This document shows positions 24,324 to 33,288 of a DNA stretch of 64,000 nt, one piece after another. The notes beneath the pieces were generated by a model. The model had not been told where the DNA came from. It was given only the letters and a program-made list of their open reading frames with translations, and searched no databases. The DNA comes from Sandaracinus amylolyticus (lineage in GTDB: Bacteria; Myxococcota_A; Polyangia; Polyangiales; Sandaracinaceae). The DNA lies in the NCBI RefSeq assembly GCF_000737325.1, contig NZ_CP011125.1, positions 6,076,001 through 6,140,000 on the forward strand. The letters are read 5' to 3'. Both the position numbers and the translations under genes were made by a program. Every line of letters starts with the position of its first letter. Position 1 is the stretch's first letter.

Positions 24324-26270
24324 ATGCGCAAGAAGTACCTGTCGGCCTGCCTGGCCCTCGCGACGCTCGCGGGCTGCGACTGCAGCGGCGACATCGATGG
24401 CGATCTCCACGACGGGTCGATCCCCGGGGACACGAGCGAGGACCCGGGGCTCGCAGGCCTCCAGACGCTGCGCCTCGAGCCCGAGGACGCGACGATCACG
24501 ATCGAGGGCGCCACCCCGGCGACCCAGGCGTACCGCGCGTTCGGCACCTTCGAGGGCGAGACCGGCGAGCGCGAGATCACCGAGCGCGTGACGTTCCGCG
24601 CGAGCGGCGTTCCCTACGTCGGCGCGTTCACCGGCGCGACGTTCACGTCGGTCACGACGAACGGCGGGCGCGCGCGCGTCGAGGCGCTCGCGAACGGGCG
24701 CCTCGCGGTCGGCGCGCTCCGCGTCGTGCTGCGCACCACGCTCGACGTCCCTCCGAGCAGCGGCGGCCCAGCGCTCCCGACCGATCCCGGCTCGCTCTTC
24801 GACGGGCCCGAGGACGCATCGCGCGCGCCGACGCTCGTCTACCCGAACGACGGAGTCGTGCTTCCGCCGAACCTCGGTCGCGTCGAGGTGCACTGGCTGC
24901 GCGGCCCCGCGAGCAACACGCTCTTCGAGGTCGCGTTCGCGAACGACGTGACCGACGTGCGCGCGTACGTGCGCTGCGAGCGACCCGCGGGCGTGCGCGA
25001 CGACGGCTGCATCTGGGAGCCCACCGGCGCGGCGTGGACGCACATCGCGGAGACGAACCGCGGCGGTCTCCCGCTCACTGTGCGGGTGCGCGCGACCGAC
25101 GACACGGGCAGCGCCGTCGCGGTCTCGAGCGACATCGACCTGCGCTTCGCGCGCGATCCGCTCGCGGGCACCATCTACTACTGGACCACGTCCCCGGGCG
25201 CGATCGTCCGCTACGACTTCGGCGCCGCGGCCGGCGAAGCCGAGCTCGTGATGGGCCCCGGCCAGACCGAGAGCGGCAGCTGCGTCGGCTGCCACGCGAT
25301 CTCGCGCGACGGCACGAAGATCGTCGGCTCGGTCGGCGGTCAGAACCGCGGCGGCGTGCTGATGTACGACCTCGAGACGTACACGCCGCTCTGGAACGAG
25401 AGCGCGGGCGACGATCGCGTGCTGCAGTTCTCGTCGTTCTCGCCCGACGGCGCGCAGCTCGCGGCGGTCTACGGCGACGACGATCGCGGCACGATGGGGA
25501 TGTTCCTCTTCGACGTGCGCTGCGACGGCGCGGGCGGGTGCGGGACGCAGCTCGCGACGATCCCGAACGAGGGCCGCGAGGTGAGCCACCCCGCGTGGTC
25601 GCCCGAGAGCGGCAACTGGATCGCGTTCACCGACGTCGGGCAGAGCGGGAGCACGTCGCAGCGCCCGATGCGCGGCGCGATCGCGATGGTCGAGCGCGAC
25701 GGCACCGGCTGGAGCGCGCCGCGCGTGCTCGTGCCGCGCGTCGACGGGCTCAACCGCTACAACCCGGACTGGTCGCCCGACGAGCTCTTCCTCACGTTCA
25801 ACGAGAGCACGTGCCCGAGCGGCACCACCGAGCACCGCGACTGCAACGCCGACAGCGATCCGACCGCGAAGGTGTGGGCGGTGCCGCGCGAAGGTGGCTC
25901 CCCGGTGCGCATGGATCAGCTGAGCGCGCCGGGCGTGATGGACACGGGCCGCGTCGATCTCAACGACACGTTCCCGCGCATGGCGCCCTTCGCGTTCGTG
26001 CTCGACAGCGGCGATCTCGGCGATCGCGAGCTGATGTACGTGAGCTTCGCGTCGACGCGCGCGTACGGCCTGCGCACCGCGCCCGGCGGCAACGACGAGA
26101 GCGGCAACCGCGGCACGTACGTGTGGATGGCGGGCGTGCTGCCCGACGCGGTCGCGCGCGGCGACGATCCGAGCTTCCCGGCGTTCGCGCTGCCCTTCCA
26201 GGATCTCACGACGTCGAACCACATCGCGGTGTGGACGACCGAGTCGGTGGGCAACCCCGGTCCCGACTGA
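24324..26270 (+). CDS. TolB-like propeller lipoprotein with a CXXCH haem motif
   Basis: A 648-residue lipoprotein starting at an ATG behind a strong GGAGGAG site (lipobox LAGC). An Ig-like N-terminal region (~residues 45-250) is followed by WD40/TolB-type propeller blades: SFSPDGAQLAAVYG, HPAWSPESGNWIAFTD and NPDWSPDELFLTFN. A single CVGCH (~residue 320), immediately before the first blade, is a canonical haem c attachment motif. It may make this a monohaem periplasmic protein; a distal Met cannot be assigned. It is separated from the paralogues by 123 bp, so it may be a separate transcript. Confidence 0.75.
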   Translation: MRKKYLSACLALATLAGCDCSGDIDGDLHDGSIPGDTSEDPGLAGLQTLRLEPEDATITIEGATPATQAYRAFGTFEGETGEREITERVTFRASGVPYVGAFTGATFTSVTTNGGRARVEALANGRLAVGALRVVLRTTLDVPPSSGGPALPTDPGSLFDGPEDASRAPTLVYPNDGVVLPPNLGRVEVHWLRGPASNTLFEVAFANDVTDVRAYVRCERPAGVRDDGCIWEPTGAAWTHIAETNRGGLPLTVRVRATDDTGSAVAVSSDIDLRFARDPLAGTIYYWTTSPGAIVRYDFGAAAGEAELVMGPGQTESGSCVGCHAISRDGTKIVGSVGGQNRGGVLMYDLETYTPLWNESAGDDRVLQFSSFSPDGAQLAAVYGDDDRGTMGMFLFDVRCDGAGGCGTQLATIPNEGREVSHPAWSPESGNWIAFTDVGQSGSTSQRPMRGAIAMVERDGTGWSAPRVLVPRVDGLNRYNPDWSPDELFLTFNESTCPSGTTEHRDCNADSDPTAKVWAVPREGGSPVRMDQLSAPGVMDTGRVDLNDTFPRMAPFAFVLDSGDLGDRELMYVSFASTRAYGLRTAPGGNDESGNRGTYVWMAGVLPDAVARGDDPSFPAFALPFQDLTTSNHIAVWTTESVGNPGPD

Positions 26271-26341
26271 GACTCCAGCTGCCCTGATCTGCGAAAGCGC
26301 AGCGCGGCGCCGTGGATCGCGGTGGTAGTCTCCGCGCCGCC

Positions 26342-28000
26342 ATGGCGAAGAGCACGCTCCGTCCGATCACCGACGTCGCGAAGGATCTCGGCCTCCACGA
26401 CGACGACGTCATCCCCTACGGGCGCGACAAGGCGAAGATCGATCTCGCCGCGCTCTCGCGCCCGAAGCGCGGCAAGGGCAAGGTCGTGCTCGTCTCGGCG
26501 ATCACGCCGACGCCCGCCGGCGAAGGCAAGACCACGACGTCGATCGGCCTGACGATGGGCCTGGTGCGCATGGGCCGGAGCGCGGTGTGCGCGCTGCGCG
26601 AGCCCTCGCTCGGCCCGGTGTTCGGCGTGAAGGGCGGAGGCACCGGGGGCGGCAAGGCGCAGGTCGTCCCGGCGAACGAGATCAACCTGCACTTCACGGG
26701 CGATCTCCACGCGATCACGAGCGCGAACAACCTGCTCGCGGCGCTCGTGGACAACGAGCTCCACTTCGGCGGCAAGCTCGGGATCGATCCGCGGCGCGTC
26801 ACGTGGCGTCGCGCGATGGACATGAACGATCGCGCGCTGCGCGACGTCGTGATCGGGCTTGGCGGGCGCAACGGCGGCGTGCCGCGCGAGAGCGGGTTCG
26901 ACATCACCGCGGCGAGCGAGATCATGGCGGTGCTCTGCCTCTCCGAGTCGATGGAGGATCTCCAGCGTCGCCTCGGGCGCATCGTGATCGGGCGCACCTT
27001 CGATCAGCGTCCGGTGACGGTCGACGATCTCGAGGCCGCGCCCGCGCTGACCGCGCTGCTCAAGGACGCGCTGCTGCCGAACCTCGCGCAGACGATGGAG
27101 GGCAGCCCCGCGCTGGTGCACGGCGGTCCGTTCGCGAACATCGCGCACGGTTGCTCGAGCGTGCTCGCGACGAAGATGGCGATGCACCAGGCGGACATCG
27201 TCGTGACCGAGGGCGGCTTCGGCTTCGATCTCGGCGCCGAGAAGTTCCTCGACATCAAGTGCCGCAGCGCGGGCATCTGGCCGAGCGCGGTGGTCGTCGT
27301 CGCGACGCTGCGCGCGCTCAAGTTCCACGGCGGCGTCGACCCCAAGGACGCGGGAAAGCCCGACCCGGACGCGCTCGCGCGCGGCATCGCGAACCTCGAG
27401 CGCCACCTCGAGACGGCGCGTTTCTTCGGGCTCAAGTCGGTCGTGGCGATCAACGCGTTCGACAACGACTCGGAGAGCGAGATCGCGATGGTCGCGGAGC
27501 GCGCGGCCGCGCTCGGCGCGCCGGTCGCGCTGTCGCGCGGGTACACCCAGGGCGGCGCGGGCTCGATGGATCTCGCGGAGAAGGTCGCGGCGGTCGTCGA
27601 GCGTGACGAGCCGCTCACGCCGAAGTTCGCGTACGAGCTCGACCTGCCCTACGCGAAGAAGATCGATCTGATCGCGAAGAACGTGTACGGCGCGGACGGC
27701 GCGGACCTCGACGCGAGCGCGAAGGCGACGCTCGAGAAGCTCGAGCAGGACGGCTACGGCGGGTTGCCGGTGTGCATCGCGAAGACGCAGCTCTCGGTCT
27801 CCGACGATCCCAAGAAGCAGGGCCGCCCCACCGGGTTCCGCGTGACCGTGCGCGAGGTGCGGCTTTCGGCGGGCGCCGGCTTCGTGGTCGCGCTGCTCGG
27901 CGACGTGATGACGATGCCGGGCCTGCCCAAGGTGCCGGCTGCGCGCAACGTGCGCATCGAGCCCGACGGCACCGTCCGCGGCCTCATGCAGAACGATTGA
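26342..28000 (+). CDS. fhs: formate-tetrahydrofolate ligase
   Basis: A 552-residue FTHFS, which joins formate to tetrahydrofolate with ATP to give 10-formyl-THF for one-carbon metabolism in the cytoplasm. The nucleotide loop TPTPAGEGKTTTSIGL is near residues 57-72. Further family blocks are KGGGTGGGKAQVVP, INLHFTGDLHAI, ITAASEIMA and LRALKFHGGV. The length matches the family. ATG 26342 was chosen over an upstream in-frame GTG because family members begin close to the PITDVAKDLGL segment. No folD or other one-carbon gene lies beside it. Confidence 0.97.
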   Translation: MAKSTLRPITDVAKDLGLHDDDVIPYGRDKAKIDLAALSRPKRGKGKVVLVSAITPTPAGEGKTTTSIGLTMGLVRMGRSAVCALREPSLGPVFGVKGGGTGGGKAQVVPANEINLHFTGDLHAITSANNLLAALVDNELHFGGKLGIDPRRVTWRRAMDMNDRALRDVVIGLGGRNGGVPRESGFDITAASEIMAVLCLSESMEDLQRRLGRIVIGRTFDQRPVTVDDLEAAPALTALLKDALLPNLAQTMEGSPALVHGGPFANIAHGCSSVLATKMAMHQADIVVTEGGFGFDLGAEKFLDIKCRSAGIWPSAVVVVATLRALKFHGGVDPKDAGKPDPDALARGIANLERHLETARFFGLKSVVAINAFDNDSESEIAMVAERAAALGAPVALSRGYTQGGAGSMDLAEKVAAVVERDEPLTPKFAYELDLPYAKKIDLIAKNVYGADGADLDASAKATLEKLEQDGYGGLPVCIAKTQLSVSDDPKKQGRPTGFRVTVREVRLSAGAGFVVALLGDVMTMPGLPKVPAARNVRIEPDGTVRGLMQND

Positions 28001-28064
28001 CCAGGCTCCCTCGCACGAGGGCCTCTTGCACCGCGCTACCGGCGCGACCAGTCTCGAACGACAT

Positions 28065-28649
28065 ATGCCGAACGATCAGGACCAGACGCCGCGCAACGAC
28101 ATCAACCCGCGCATCGAGGACCGGCTGCTCGAGAGCCGCACGATCCTGGTGGGCGAGGAGGTCAGCGACCTGCTCTACCGCAAGCTCGCCGCGGCGCTGC
28201 TGGTGCTCGAGGAGAAGGATCCGAAGGCGCCGATCAACGTGCTGATCAACTCGCCCGGCGGGTCGGCGGACTCGGGCTTCGCGATGTACGACCTGCTCAA
28301 GTTCACGAGCTGCCCGGTGCGCACGATCGCGAACGGGCTCGTCGCGTCGGCGGCGGTGCTCGTGTTCCTCGCGGCGCCGAAGGGCCAGCGCCTCTCGCTC
28401 CCGAGCTCGCGCTTCCTGCTGCACCAGCCCTCGACCGTCGCGCGCGGTCAGTCGACCGACATCGACATCGCGGCGCGCCAGATCATCGAGCTGCGCCGTC
28501 GCTACAACACGATCGTGAGCGAGTGCACGGGCAAGCCGCTCGACACGGTCGAGCGCGACAGCGAGCGCGACTTCTGGCTCACCGCGCCGAGCGCCAAGGA
28601 GTACGGGCTCGTCGACAAGATCATCACGCGTCGCAACGAGCTCGGTTGA
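28065..28649 (+). CDS. clpP: ClpP-family serine peptidase
   Basis: A 194-residue Clp protease proteolytic subunit, which forms tetradecameric chambers fed by Clp ATPases. The catalytic triad is visible: Ser in GLVASAAV, His in FLLHQPS and Asp in VERDSERDFW. The nucleophile context differs from the usual AASMGA, suggesting a divergent second ClpP rather than the housekeeping copy. No clpX, clpA or trigger factor gene is adjacent. The start at ATG 28065 gives the usual N-terminus. Its stop overlaps the next gene's TTG start (TTGA), so the two are co-translated. Confidence 0.9.
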   Translation: MPNDQDQTPRNDINPRIEDRLLESRTILVGEEVSDLLYRKLAAALLVLEEKDPKAPINVLINSPGGSADSGFAMYDLLKFTSCPVRTIANGLVASAAVLVFLAAPKGQRLSLPSSRFLLHQPSTVARGQSTDIDIAARQIIELRRRYNTIVSECTGKPLDTVERDSERDFWLTAPSAKEYGLVDKIITRRNELG

Positions 28650-29623
28650 GCACCGTCTCGATCGTCGTCGACGCGGCGCACGACGGCGCGACCCTCGCGG
28701 CCGTCGTGCGCGAGTCGCTCGGCGCCGCGAGCGGTGAAGCGGTCCCGTGGTCACGCGCACGCGACCTGTGTCGCACGGGGCGCGTGACCGTCGACGGCGC
28801 GCTCGCACGCGACGACGCGATGCGCGTGAAGGCCGGCGCGAAGATCGACGTCACGCCGACCGCACCGAAGCGCACCGAGGGCGTGCTCCCGCGCGACGCG
28901 GTGCTGCACCTCGACGCCGACGTGATCGTCGTGAACAAGCCCGCGGGCGTGGTGACCGTGCCCTTCGAGCCGGGCGAGCGCGACACGCTCGTCGATCGGG
29001 TGCGCGCGCTCGTGACGCGCATCGAGAAGGCGCGGCGCCAGGAGCGCGGCGGAGGCGCGCGCGATCCGATGGTCGGCGTGGTGCAGCGGCTCGACAAGGA
29101 CACGACGGGCGTGCTCGTGTTCGCGCGCAACATGAGCGCGAAGCGCGCGCTCGAGGACCAGCTGCGCGAGCACAGCGTCGAGCGCCGCTACGTCGCGATC
29201 GCGCACGGTGACGTGCCGAGCGCGAAGCACGAGACGATGCTGGTGCAGGATCGCGGCGACGGACTGCGCGGCTCGTGGGGCCGCTTCCGTCGTCACGCGG
29301 GTCCGCCGCCCGAGAGCGCGAAGCGCGCGGTCACGTACGTGCGCCGCATCGAAGCGCTCCGGGGCGCGACGCTCGTCGAGTGCCGCCTCGAGACCGGCAA
29401 GCAGCACCAGATCCGCATCCACCTGAGCGAGGCGGGCCATCCGCTCGTCGGCGAGCCCGTGTACGTGCGCGATCACGCGGGCCCGCGCATCACCGCGCCG
29501 CGCCCGATGCTGCACGCGGCGACGCTCGGCTTCGTGCACCCGCGCAGCGGCGAGACCGTTCGCTTCGAGGCCGCACCGCCGCCCGACTTCGAGGCGTGCC
29601 TCACCTCGCTCCGCCAGCGTTGA
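28646..29623 (+). CDS. RluA-family RNA pseudouridine synthase
   Basis: A 325-residue pseudouridine synthase starting at a TTG that overlaps the clpP stop. An S4-like N-terminal segment (ARDLCRTGRVTVDGALAR) precedes the catalytic domain. That domain has VNKPAGVVTVP, the catalytic Asp in VVQRLDKDTTGVLVFA (about residue 153; the usual HRLD is QRLD here) and ETGKQHQIRIHLSEAGHPL. It isomerises uridine in rRNA or tRNA; the target site is not predictable. A ~25-residue Arg-rich insertion (KARRQERGGGARD) lies before the catalytic motif. Confidence 0.9.
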   Translation: MSTVSIVVDAAHDGATLAAVVRESLGAASGEAVPWSRARDLCRTGRVTVDGALARDDAMRVKAGAKIDVTPTAPKRTEGVLPRDAVLHLDADVIVVNKPAGVVTVPFEPGERDTLVDRVRALVTRIEKARRQERGGGARDPMVGVVQRLDKDTTGVLVFARNMSAKRALEDQLREHSVERRYVAIAHGDVPSAKHETMLVQDRGDGLRGSWGRFRRHAGPPPESAKRAVTYVRRIEALRGATLVECRLETGKQHQIRIHLSEAGHPLVGEPVYVRDHAGPRITAPRPMLHAATLGFVHPRSGETVRFEAAPPPDFEACLTSLRQR

Positions 29624-29663
29624 CGGCGCGCGCGTTTCGCTCGATCGTGCGCGACCGGATCGC

Positions 29664-30122
29664 ATGAGCGAAGAGCGTCGAGATCGCGACATCGTCGTCC
29701 CCGAGCCGACCGGCACCGCGCGCGCGATCATCCCCGCGGTCTGCTTCCTCTGGCTGCTCGTGATGATCGCGATCCCGCTGCGCTACTACCGAGGCGGCGA
29801 TCGCTACGACGAGCGCTTCTCGTGGCGCATGTTCTCCGCCGTGCGCGTCGCGCGCTGCCAGATGCGCGTGAGCGAGACGCAGGGCGGGAGCGAGCGTCCG
29901 ATCCCGCTCGGCGAGGTGCTCCCCGCGCCGTGGATGGCGCTGCTCGAGCGCAACCGCATGCCGGTCGTCGAGTCGTTCCTGCGCTGGCGGTGCGAGACGC
30001 GCGAAGGCCTGAGCGCGGTGCGCTTCCACAACGAGTGCACGGATCCCGCGGGCGGCGCGCTGCCGAGCGTCGATCGCACGATCGACTGCGCGAGCGGCGA
30101 GCTCGGCGAGGGCGCGCAGTGA
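29664..30122 (+). CDS. small single-pass membrane protein, partner of the HTTM protein
   Basis: A 152-residue protein with one membrane helix near the N-terminus (IIPAVCFLWLLVMIAI). It is followed by RYYRGGDRYDERFSWRMFS and an outside-facing domain with four cysteines (for example ARCQMR and WRCETR). The RFSWRMFS block resembles short proteins often encoded beside HTTM/vitamin K-dependent carboxylase-like genes. Its stop overlaps the next ATG by one base (TGATG), so translation is coupled. Function is unknown. Confidence 0.65.
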   Translation: MSEERRDRDIVVPEPTGTARAIIPAVCFLWLLVMIAIPLRYYRGGDRYDERFSWRMFSAVRVARCQMRVSETQGGSERPIPLGEVLPAPWMALLERNRMPVVESFLRWRCETREGLSAVRFHNECTDPAGGALPSVDRTIDCASGELGEGAQ

Positions 30123-31777
30123 TGCGTCGCTGGCTCGAGGACTACTGGCTCGCGCCGGTGCCCGCGGTGCGCGGCTGGATCGTGCTGCGCACGTTCATGC
30201 TCCTCTTCGCGTTCGACGCGATCGCCGATCACCTGCGCCCTGCGTGGCGCTACGGCACCGCGGGCTTCAACGTCGCGCACGCGCGCGCGCTCGAGCTCCT
30301 GCCCGCGCCGACCACCGAGCTCTACGTCGGCGCGATGTTCGTGCTCGCGATCGCGTCGTTCGTCGTCGCGCTCGCACCGCGCGCGCCGCGCGTGCTCATG
30401 GGCGTGATCGCGGTCGTGTACTTCTGGAGCTGGTCGTCGTCGATGCACGACAGCTACCAGCACCACTACCTGCTCTCGCTCTTGTTCCTGGCGTTCACGT
30501 TCCTGCCGCCGCTCTCGTCGTGGGATCTCTTCGGCGCGCCCGGCGCGCTCGCCGCGACGCCGGTCGACGCCAAGCGCGGCAAGACGAAGCCCGCCGCGAC
30601 GACGCCGATCCCCGGCCTCCGCGAGCTGACGATCGCCTTCGTCGTCGTGGTGATCGGCGCGGCCGTCCTCTACGCGGCGTGGGCCTCGGGCACGAGCCTC
30701 GCGCTCGGCGCGCTCGTGCTCACCGCCGGCATCGGCGCCATGACGTGGACCTGCCATCGCGCGCAGCGCGAAGGCGCGCTCGACGCGGCCCTGCCCCACT
30801 CGCTCGTGCCGCGCGCGTCCGCGTGGTCGATGCCGCTCGTGTGGGTCACCGCGGCCGTGGTCTACGCGTACACCGCGGTGTCGAAGACCGAGCCCGAGTG
30901 GCGCGACGGCGCCGCGCTCCGCGACATCACCCGCAACGGCGCGCGCATCCCCGAGGCGGTCGACTTCTTCGCGATGTTCGGCATCGAGGGCGACGCGCTC
31001 TGGACGTTCCTCGGTCACTCGGTGATCGCGCTCCAGATCGCGTGCGCGCTGGGCTACGCGACGGCCGCGCTGCGCGATCGTGCGAGGGGCCCGCTGCGCG
31101 TCGTGCTCGACGCAATCGCCCTCGTCGCGCTCCTGCTCGCGCTGAGCTTCCACCTCGGCGCCGAGTACATGGGCCTGCAAATCGGCTGGTTCAGCTGGTA
31201 CATGATCCTGCTCGCGATCGCGACGTTCGCGCCGGCTTCGATGCTCTCCGCGGGCGTGATGCTCTTCACGTGGCCGCTGCGCGAGCTGCGCGAGCGACGC
31301 GCCGAGGACGCGAGCCCACCCATGGCCGCGGTGCTCGCGCTGATCGCGGGCGCGCTGCTGCTCCCGGTCGGGATGGACGCCGATCTCCCCGGGGCGCTCG
31401 GCGCGTGCGTGCTCGTCGGCGTCGCGCTGCTCGGCGCAGGGCTCTACGTCACGCTCCGTCGCGAGCACGCGGCAGAGGTTCGCAACGCCGCGATCGCGGT
31501 CGCGCTCGCCGCGCTGATGATCCCGTTCTCGCTGCGCGTGCTCGGCGGTGACGACGAGATCGGGCGCGATGGTCGTCCCGCGCCGCATCACGACGTCCGC
31601 TACGACTACTGGCGCTTCGCGGGCGGCGACTTCCGCCGGCGCGGCGAGTGGGCCCTCGCGCTCGACGCGTACGTGCACGCGAACCGCCACGCACCGGCGC
31701 GCGAGAACCGCGAGGAGCAAGAGCGCGAGATGCGCGAGCGGGTGCGCACCGAAGGCCCGCGCCGCGAGGAACGATGA
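30122..31777 (+). CDS. HTTM-domain multi-pass membrane protein
   Basis: A 551-residue membrane protein with about ten hydrophobic helices, related to the HTTM domain shared with vitamin K-dependent gamma-carboxylase. Supporting blocks are the opening APVPAVRGWIVLRTFMLLF, SWSSSMHDSYQHHYLLSLL, AYTAVSKTEPEWRDG and FHLGAEYMGLQIGWFSWYM. The HHYLL and EYMGLQIGWFSWYM segments are the conserved helices. Whether it has carboxylase-like chemistry is unknown; bacterial HTTM proteins are mostly uncharacterised. A soluble tail of ~60 residues ends the protein. It overlaps the hutF start by 4 bp. Confidence 0.75.
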   Translation: MRRWLEDYWLAPVPAVRGWIVLRTFMLLFAFDAIADHLRPAWRYGTAGFNVAHARALELLPAPTTELYVGAMFVLAIASFVVALAPRAPRVLMGVIAVVYFWSWSSSMHDSYQHHYLLSLLFLAFTFLPPLSSWDLFGAPGALAATPVDAKRGKTKPAATTPIPGLRELTIAFVVVVIGAAVLYAAWASGTSLALGALVLTAGIGAMTWTCHRAQREGALDAALPHSLVPRASAWSMPLVWVTAAVVYAYTAVSKTEPEWRDGAALRDITRNGARIPEAVDFFAMFGIEGDALWTFLGHSVIALQIACALGYATAALRDRARGPLRVVLDAIALVALLLALSFHLGAEYMGLQIGWFSWYMILLAIATFAPASMLSAGVMLFTWPLRELRERRAEDASPPMAAVLALIAGALLLPVGMDADLPGALGACVLVGVALLGAGLYVTLRREHAAEVRNAAIAVALAALMIPFSLRVLGGDDEIGRDGRPAPHHDVRYDYWRFAGGDFRRRGEWALALDAYVHANRHAPARENREEQEREMRERVRTEGPRREER

Positions 31778-32997
31778 CGCCCACTCGGCTCGAAGGAGAT
31801 CGACTCGTCCTGCCCGGCCTCGCGAGCGCGCACTCGCACGCGTTCCAGCGCGCCCTGCGCGCGCGCACCCAGCGACGCGCCGCGACGAGCGGCTCGTTCT
31901 GGAGCTGGCGCGGCCTGATGTACGAGCTCGCCGCGCGCGTCACGCCCGACGACGTCTTCGATCTCTCGCGCTTCGCGTTCGTCGAGCTCGCGCGCGCGGG
32001 CGTCACCGCGGTCGGCGAGTTCCACTACCTGCACCACGACACGAGCGGCGCGCCGTACGCCGATCGCCTCGCGCTCTCCCACGCGGTGATCCGCGCGGCG
32101 CACGAGGCCGGCGTCCGCATCACGCTGCTGCGCGTCGTCTACCAGCGCGCCGGCACGAACCGTCCGCCCGAGGGCGCACAGCACCGCTTCTGCGACGCGC
32201 GCCTCGACGACGCGCTCGCCGACGTCGACGCGCTCGCCGCCCACTACGCGAACGATCCGAGGGTGCGCGTCGGCATCGCGCCCCACAGCGTGCGCGCCGT
32301 CCCGCGCGAGACCCTGCGCGAGTGCGCCTCGTTCGCCCGCGCTCGCTCGATGCCGCTCCACGCGCACGTCGCGGAGCAGCGCCGCGAGATCCGCGAGTGC
32401 CTCGCCGAGCACCGCCGTCGTCCGATCGAGCTCCTCGCCGACGAAGGCGTGCTCGACGCCCGCTTCGTCGCGGTCCACGCGACGCACCTCCGCCCCCACG
32501 AGGCGCGCCTGCTCGGCGCGGCGCGCTCGTTCGCGTGCGTGTGCCGCACGACCGAGCGCGATCTCGGCGATGGCCTCGCCGACGTCGCCGCGATGCGCGC
32601 GGCCGGCGTGCGCCTGTGCACCGGCGCCGACAGCCACGCGATCAGCGATCCCTTCGAGGAGGCGCGCGCCGTCGAGCTCGACGATCGCACCCGCGCCGAG
32701 GCGCGCCACGTCGCGGCCGACGCCGACGATCTGCTCGCCTCGCTGACGAGCGAGGGATACGCGTCGATCGGGTGGGACGGCGCGGAGCGCGACGACGAGG
32801 TCCAGCTCGACCTGACCGACCCCGCGCTCGTCGGCGCGGGCACCAGCGCCGACGCGGTGATCTGGGGCGCATCGCCGCGCTGCGTGCGCGAGGTCCGGGT
32901 CGCGGGCCGAACGATCGTCGCGGACGGCCGGCACGTCGCGGAAGCGGAGGCGCGCGCCGGCTACGTGCGTGCCCTCGCGCGGCTGGGGCTTTCGTGA
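31774..32997 (+). CDS. hutF: formimidoylglutamate deiminase
   Basis: A 407-residue amidohydrolase of the HutF type, which converts N-formimino-L-glutamate to N-formyl-L-glutamate and ammonia in histidine breakdown. Metal-site motifs are visible: AHSHAFQRALRAR (~residues 17-29), HYLHHD, HVAEQRREI (His of the third ligand), AVHATHL and the final metal-binding Asp in TGADSH. AHSHAFQRALRGR-like sequence is characteristic of HutF rather than general deaminases. It starts within the preceding stop (ATGA). No hutH, hutU, hutI or hutG lies nearby, so the pathway must be split. Confidence 0.88.
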   Translation: MTPTRLEGDRLVLPGLASAHSHAFQRALRARTQRRAATSGSFWSWRGLMYELAARVTPDDVFDLSRFAFVELARAGVTAVGEFHYLHHDTSGAPYADRLALSHAVIRAAHEAGVRITLLRVVYQRAGTNRPPEGAQHRFCDARLDDALADVDALAAHYANDPRVRVGIAPHSVRAVPRETLRECASFARARSMPLHAHVAEQRREIRECLAEHRRRPIELLADEGVLDARFVAVHATHLRPHEARLLGAARSFACVCRTTERDLGDGLADVAAMRAAGVRLCTGADSHAISDPFEEARAVELDDRTRAEARHVAADADDLLASLTSEGYASIGWDGAERDDEVQLDLTDPALVGAGTSADAVIWGASPRCVREVRVAGRTIVADGRHVAEAEARAGYVRALARLGLS

Positions 32998-33010
32998 TCC
33001 CTCGAAGGGG

Positions 33011-33038
33011 TTGACCGCGAAACCGATACGACTATGCT
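33011..33038 (+). promoter_or_regulatory. sigma70-like promoter of rpmG
   Basis: TTGACC (33011-33016), a 16-bp spacer and TATGCT (33033-33038) lie 22 bp before the rpmG ATG, with a GGAG ribosome site at 33051-33054. The leader would be very short, about 15 nt. Confidence 0.75.
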
Positions 33039-33059
33039 CTGCGCCCTTCTGGAGTCGTC

Positions 33060-33221
33060 ATGCGGGACCTGATCAAGCTCACCTGCGAACAGTGCGGTCG
33101 CGCGAACTACCACACGTCCAAGAACAAGCGGACGATGCCGGAGAAGTTCGTCATCAAGAAGTTCTGCGCCGCGTGCCGCACCCACAAGCCGCACAAGGAA
33201 GGCAAGATCTCGAAGGGCTGA
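33060..33221 (+). CDS. rpmG: 50S ribosomal protein L33
   Basis: A 53-residue protein, full length for L33, a zinc-ribbon subunit of the large ribosome. Two CXXC pairs are present (TCEQCGR at residues 8-14 and FCAACRTH at 35-42), marking the zinc-binding (C+) form. Typical blocks are ANYHTSKNKR and KKFC. In many bacteria rpmG precedes secE-nusG-rplK; here it stands alone with its own promoter and terminator. Confidence 0.95.
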   Translation: MRDLIKLTCEQCGRANYHTSKNKRTMPEKFVIKKFCAACRTHKPHKEGKISKG

Positions 33222-33249
33222 GCGCCCCGAGATCGCCTGTCCGTGCCTC

Positions 33250-33286
33250 GAGCGGGCTCCATCACGGAGCTCGCTCGTTTGCGTTC
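33250..33286. terminator. bidirectional hairpin terminator after rpmG
   Basis: GAGCGGGCTCC (33250-33260) pairs with GGAGCTCGCTC (33266-33276), one G-T wobble, with a 5-nt loop. It is followed by GTTTGCGTTCCGTC. It serves rpmG and perhaps the converging lipoprotein gene. The same 14-base tail follows the hairpin at 43684. Confidence 0.75.
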
Positions 33287-33288
33287 CG

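Noticed and set aside
23085-26222. Minus-strand open frame of over 1,000 codons opposite the lipoprotein genes
   Set aside because: It is an antisense shadow of genes with strong G/C third positions; the sense frames have signal peptides, ribosome sites and paralogues, while this frame is only Arg/Ala/His-rich.
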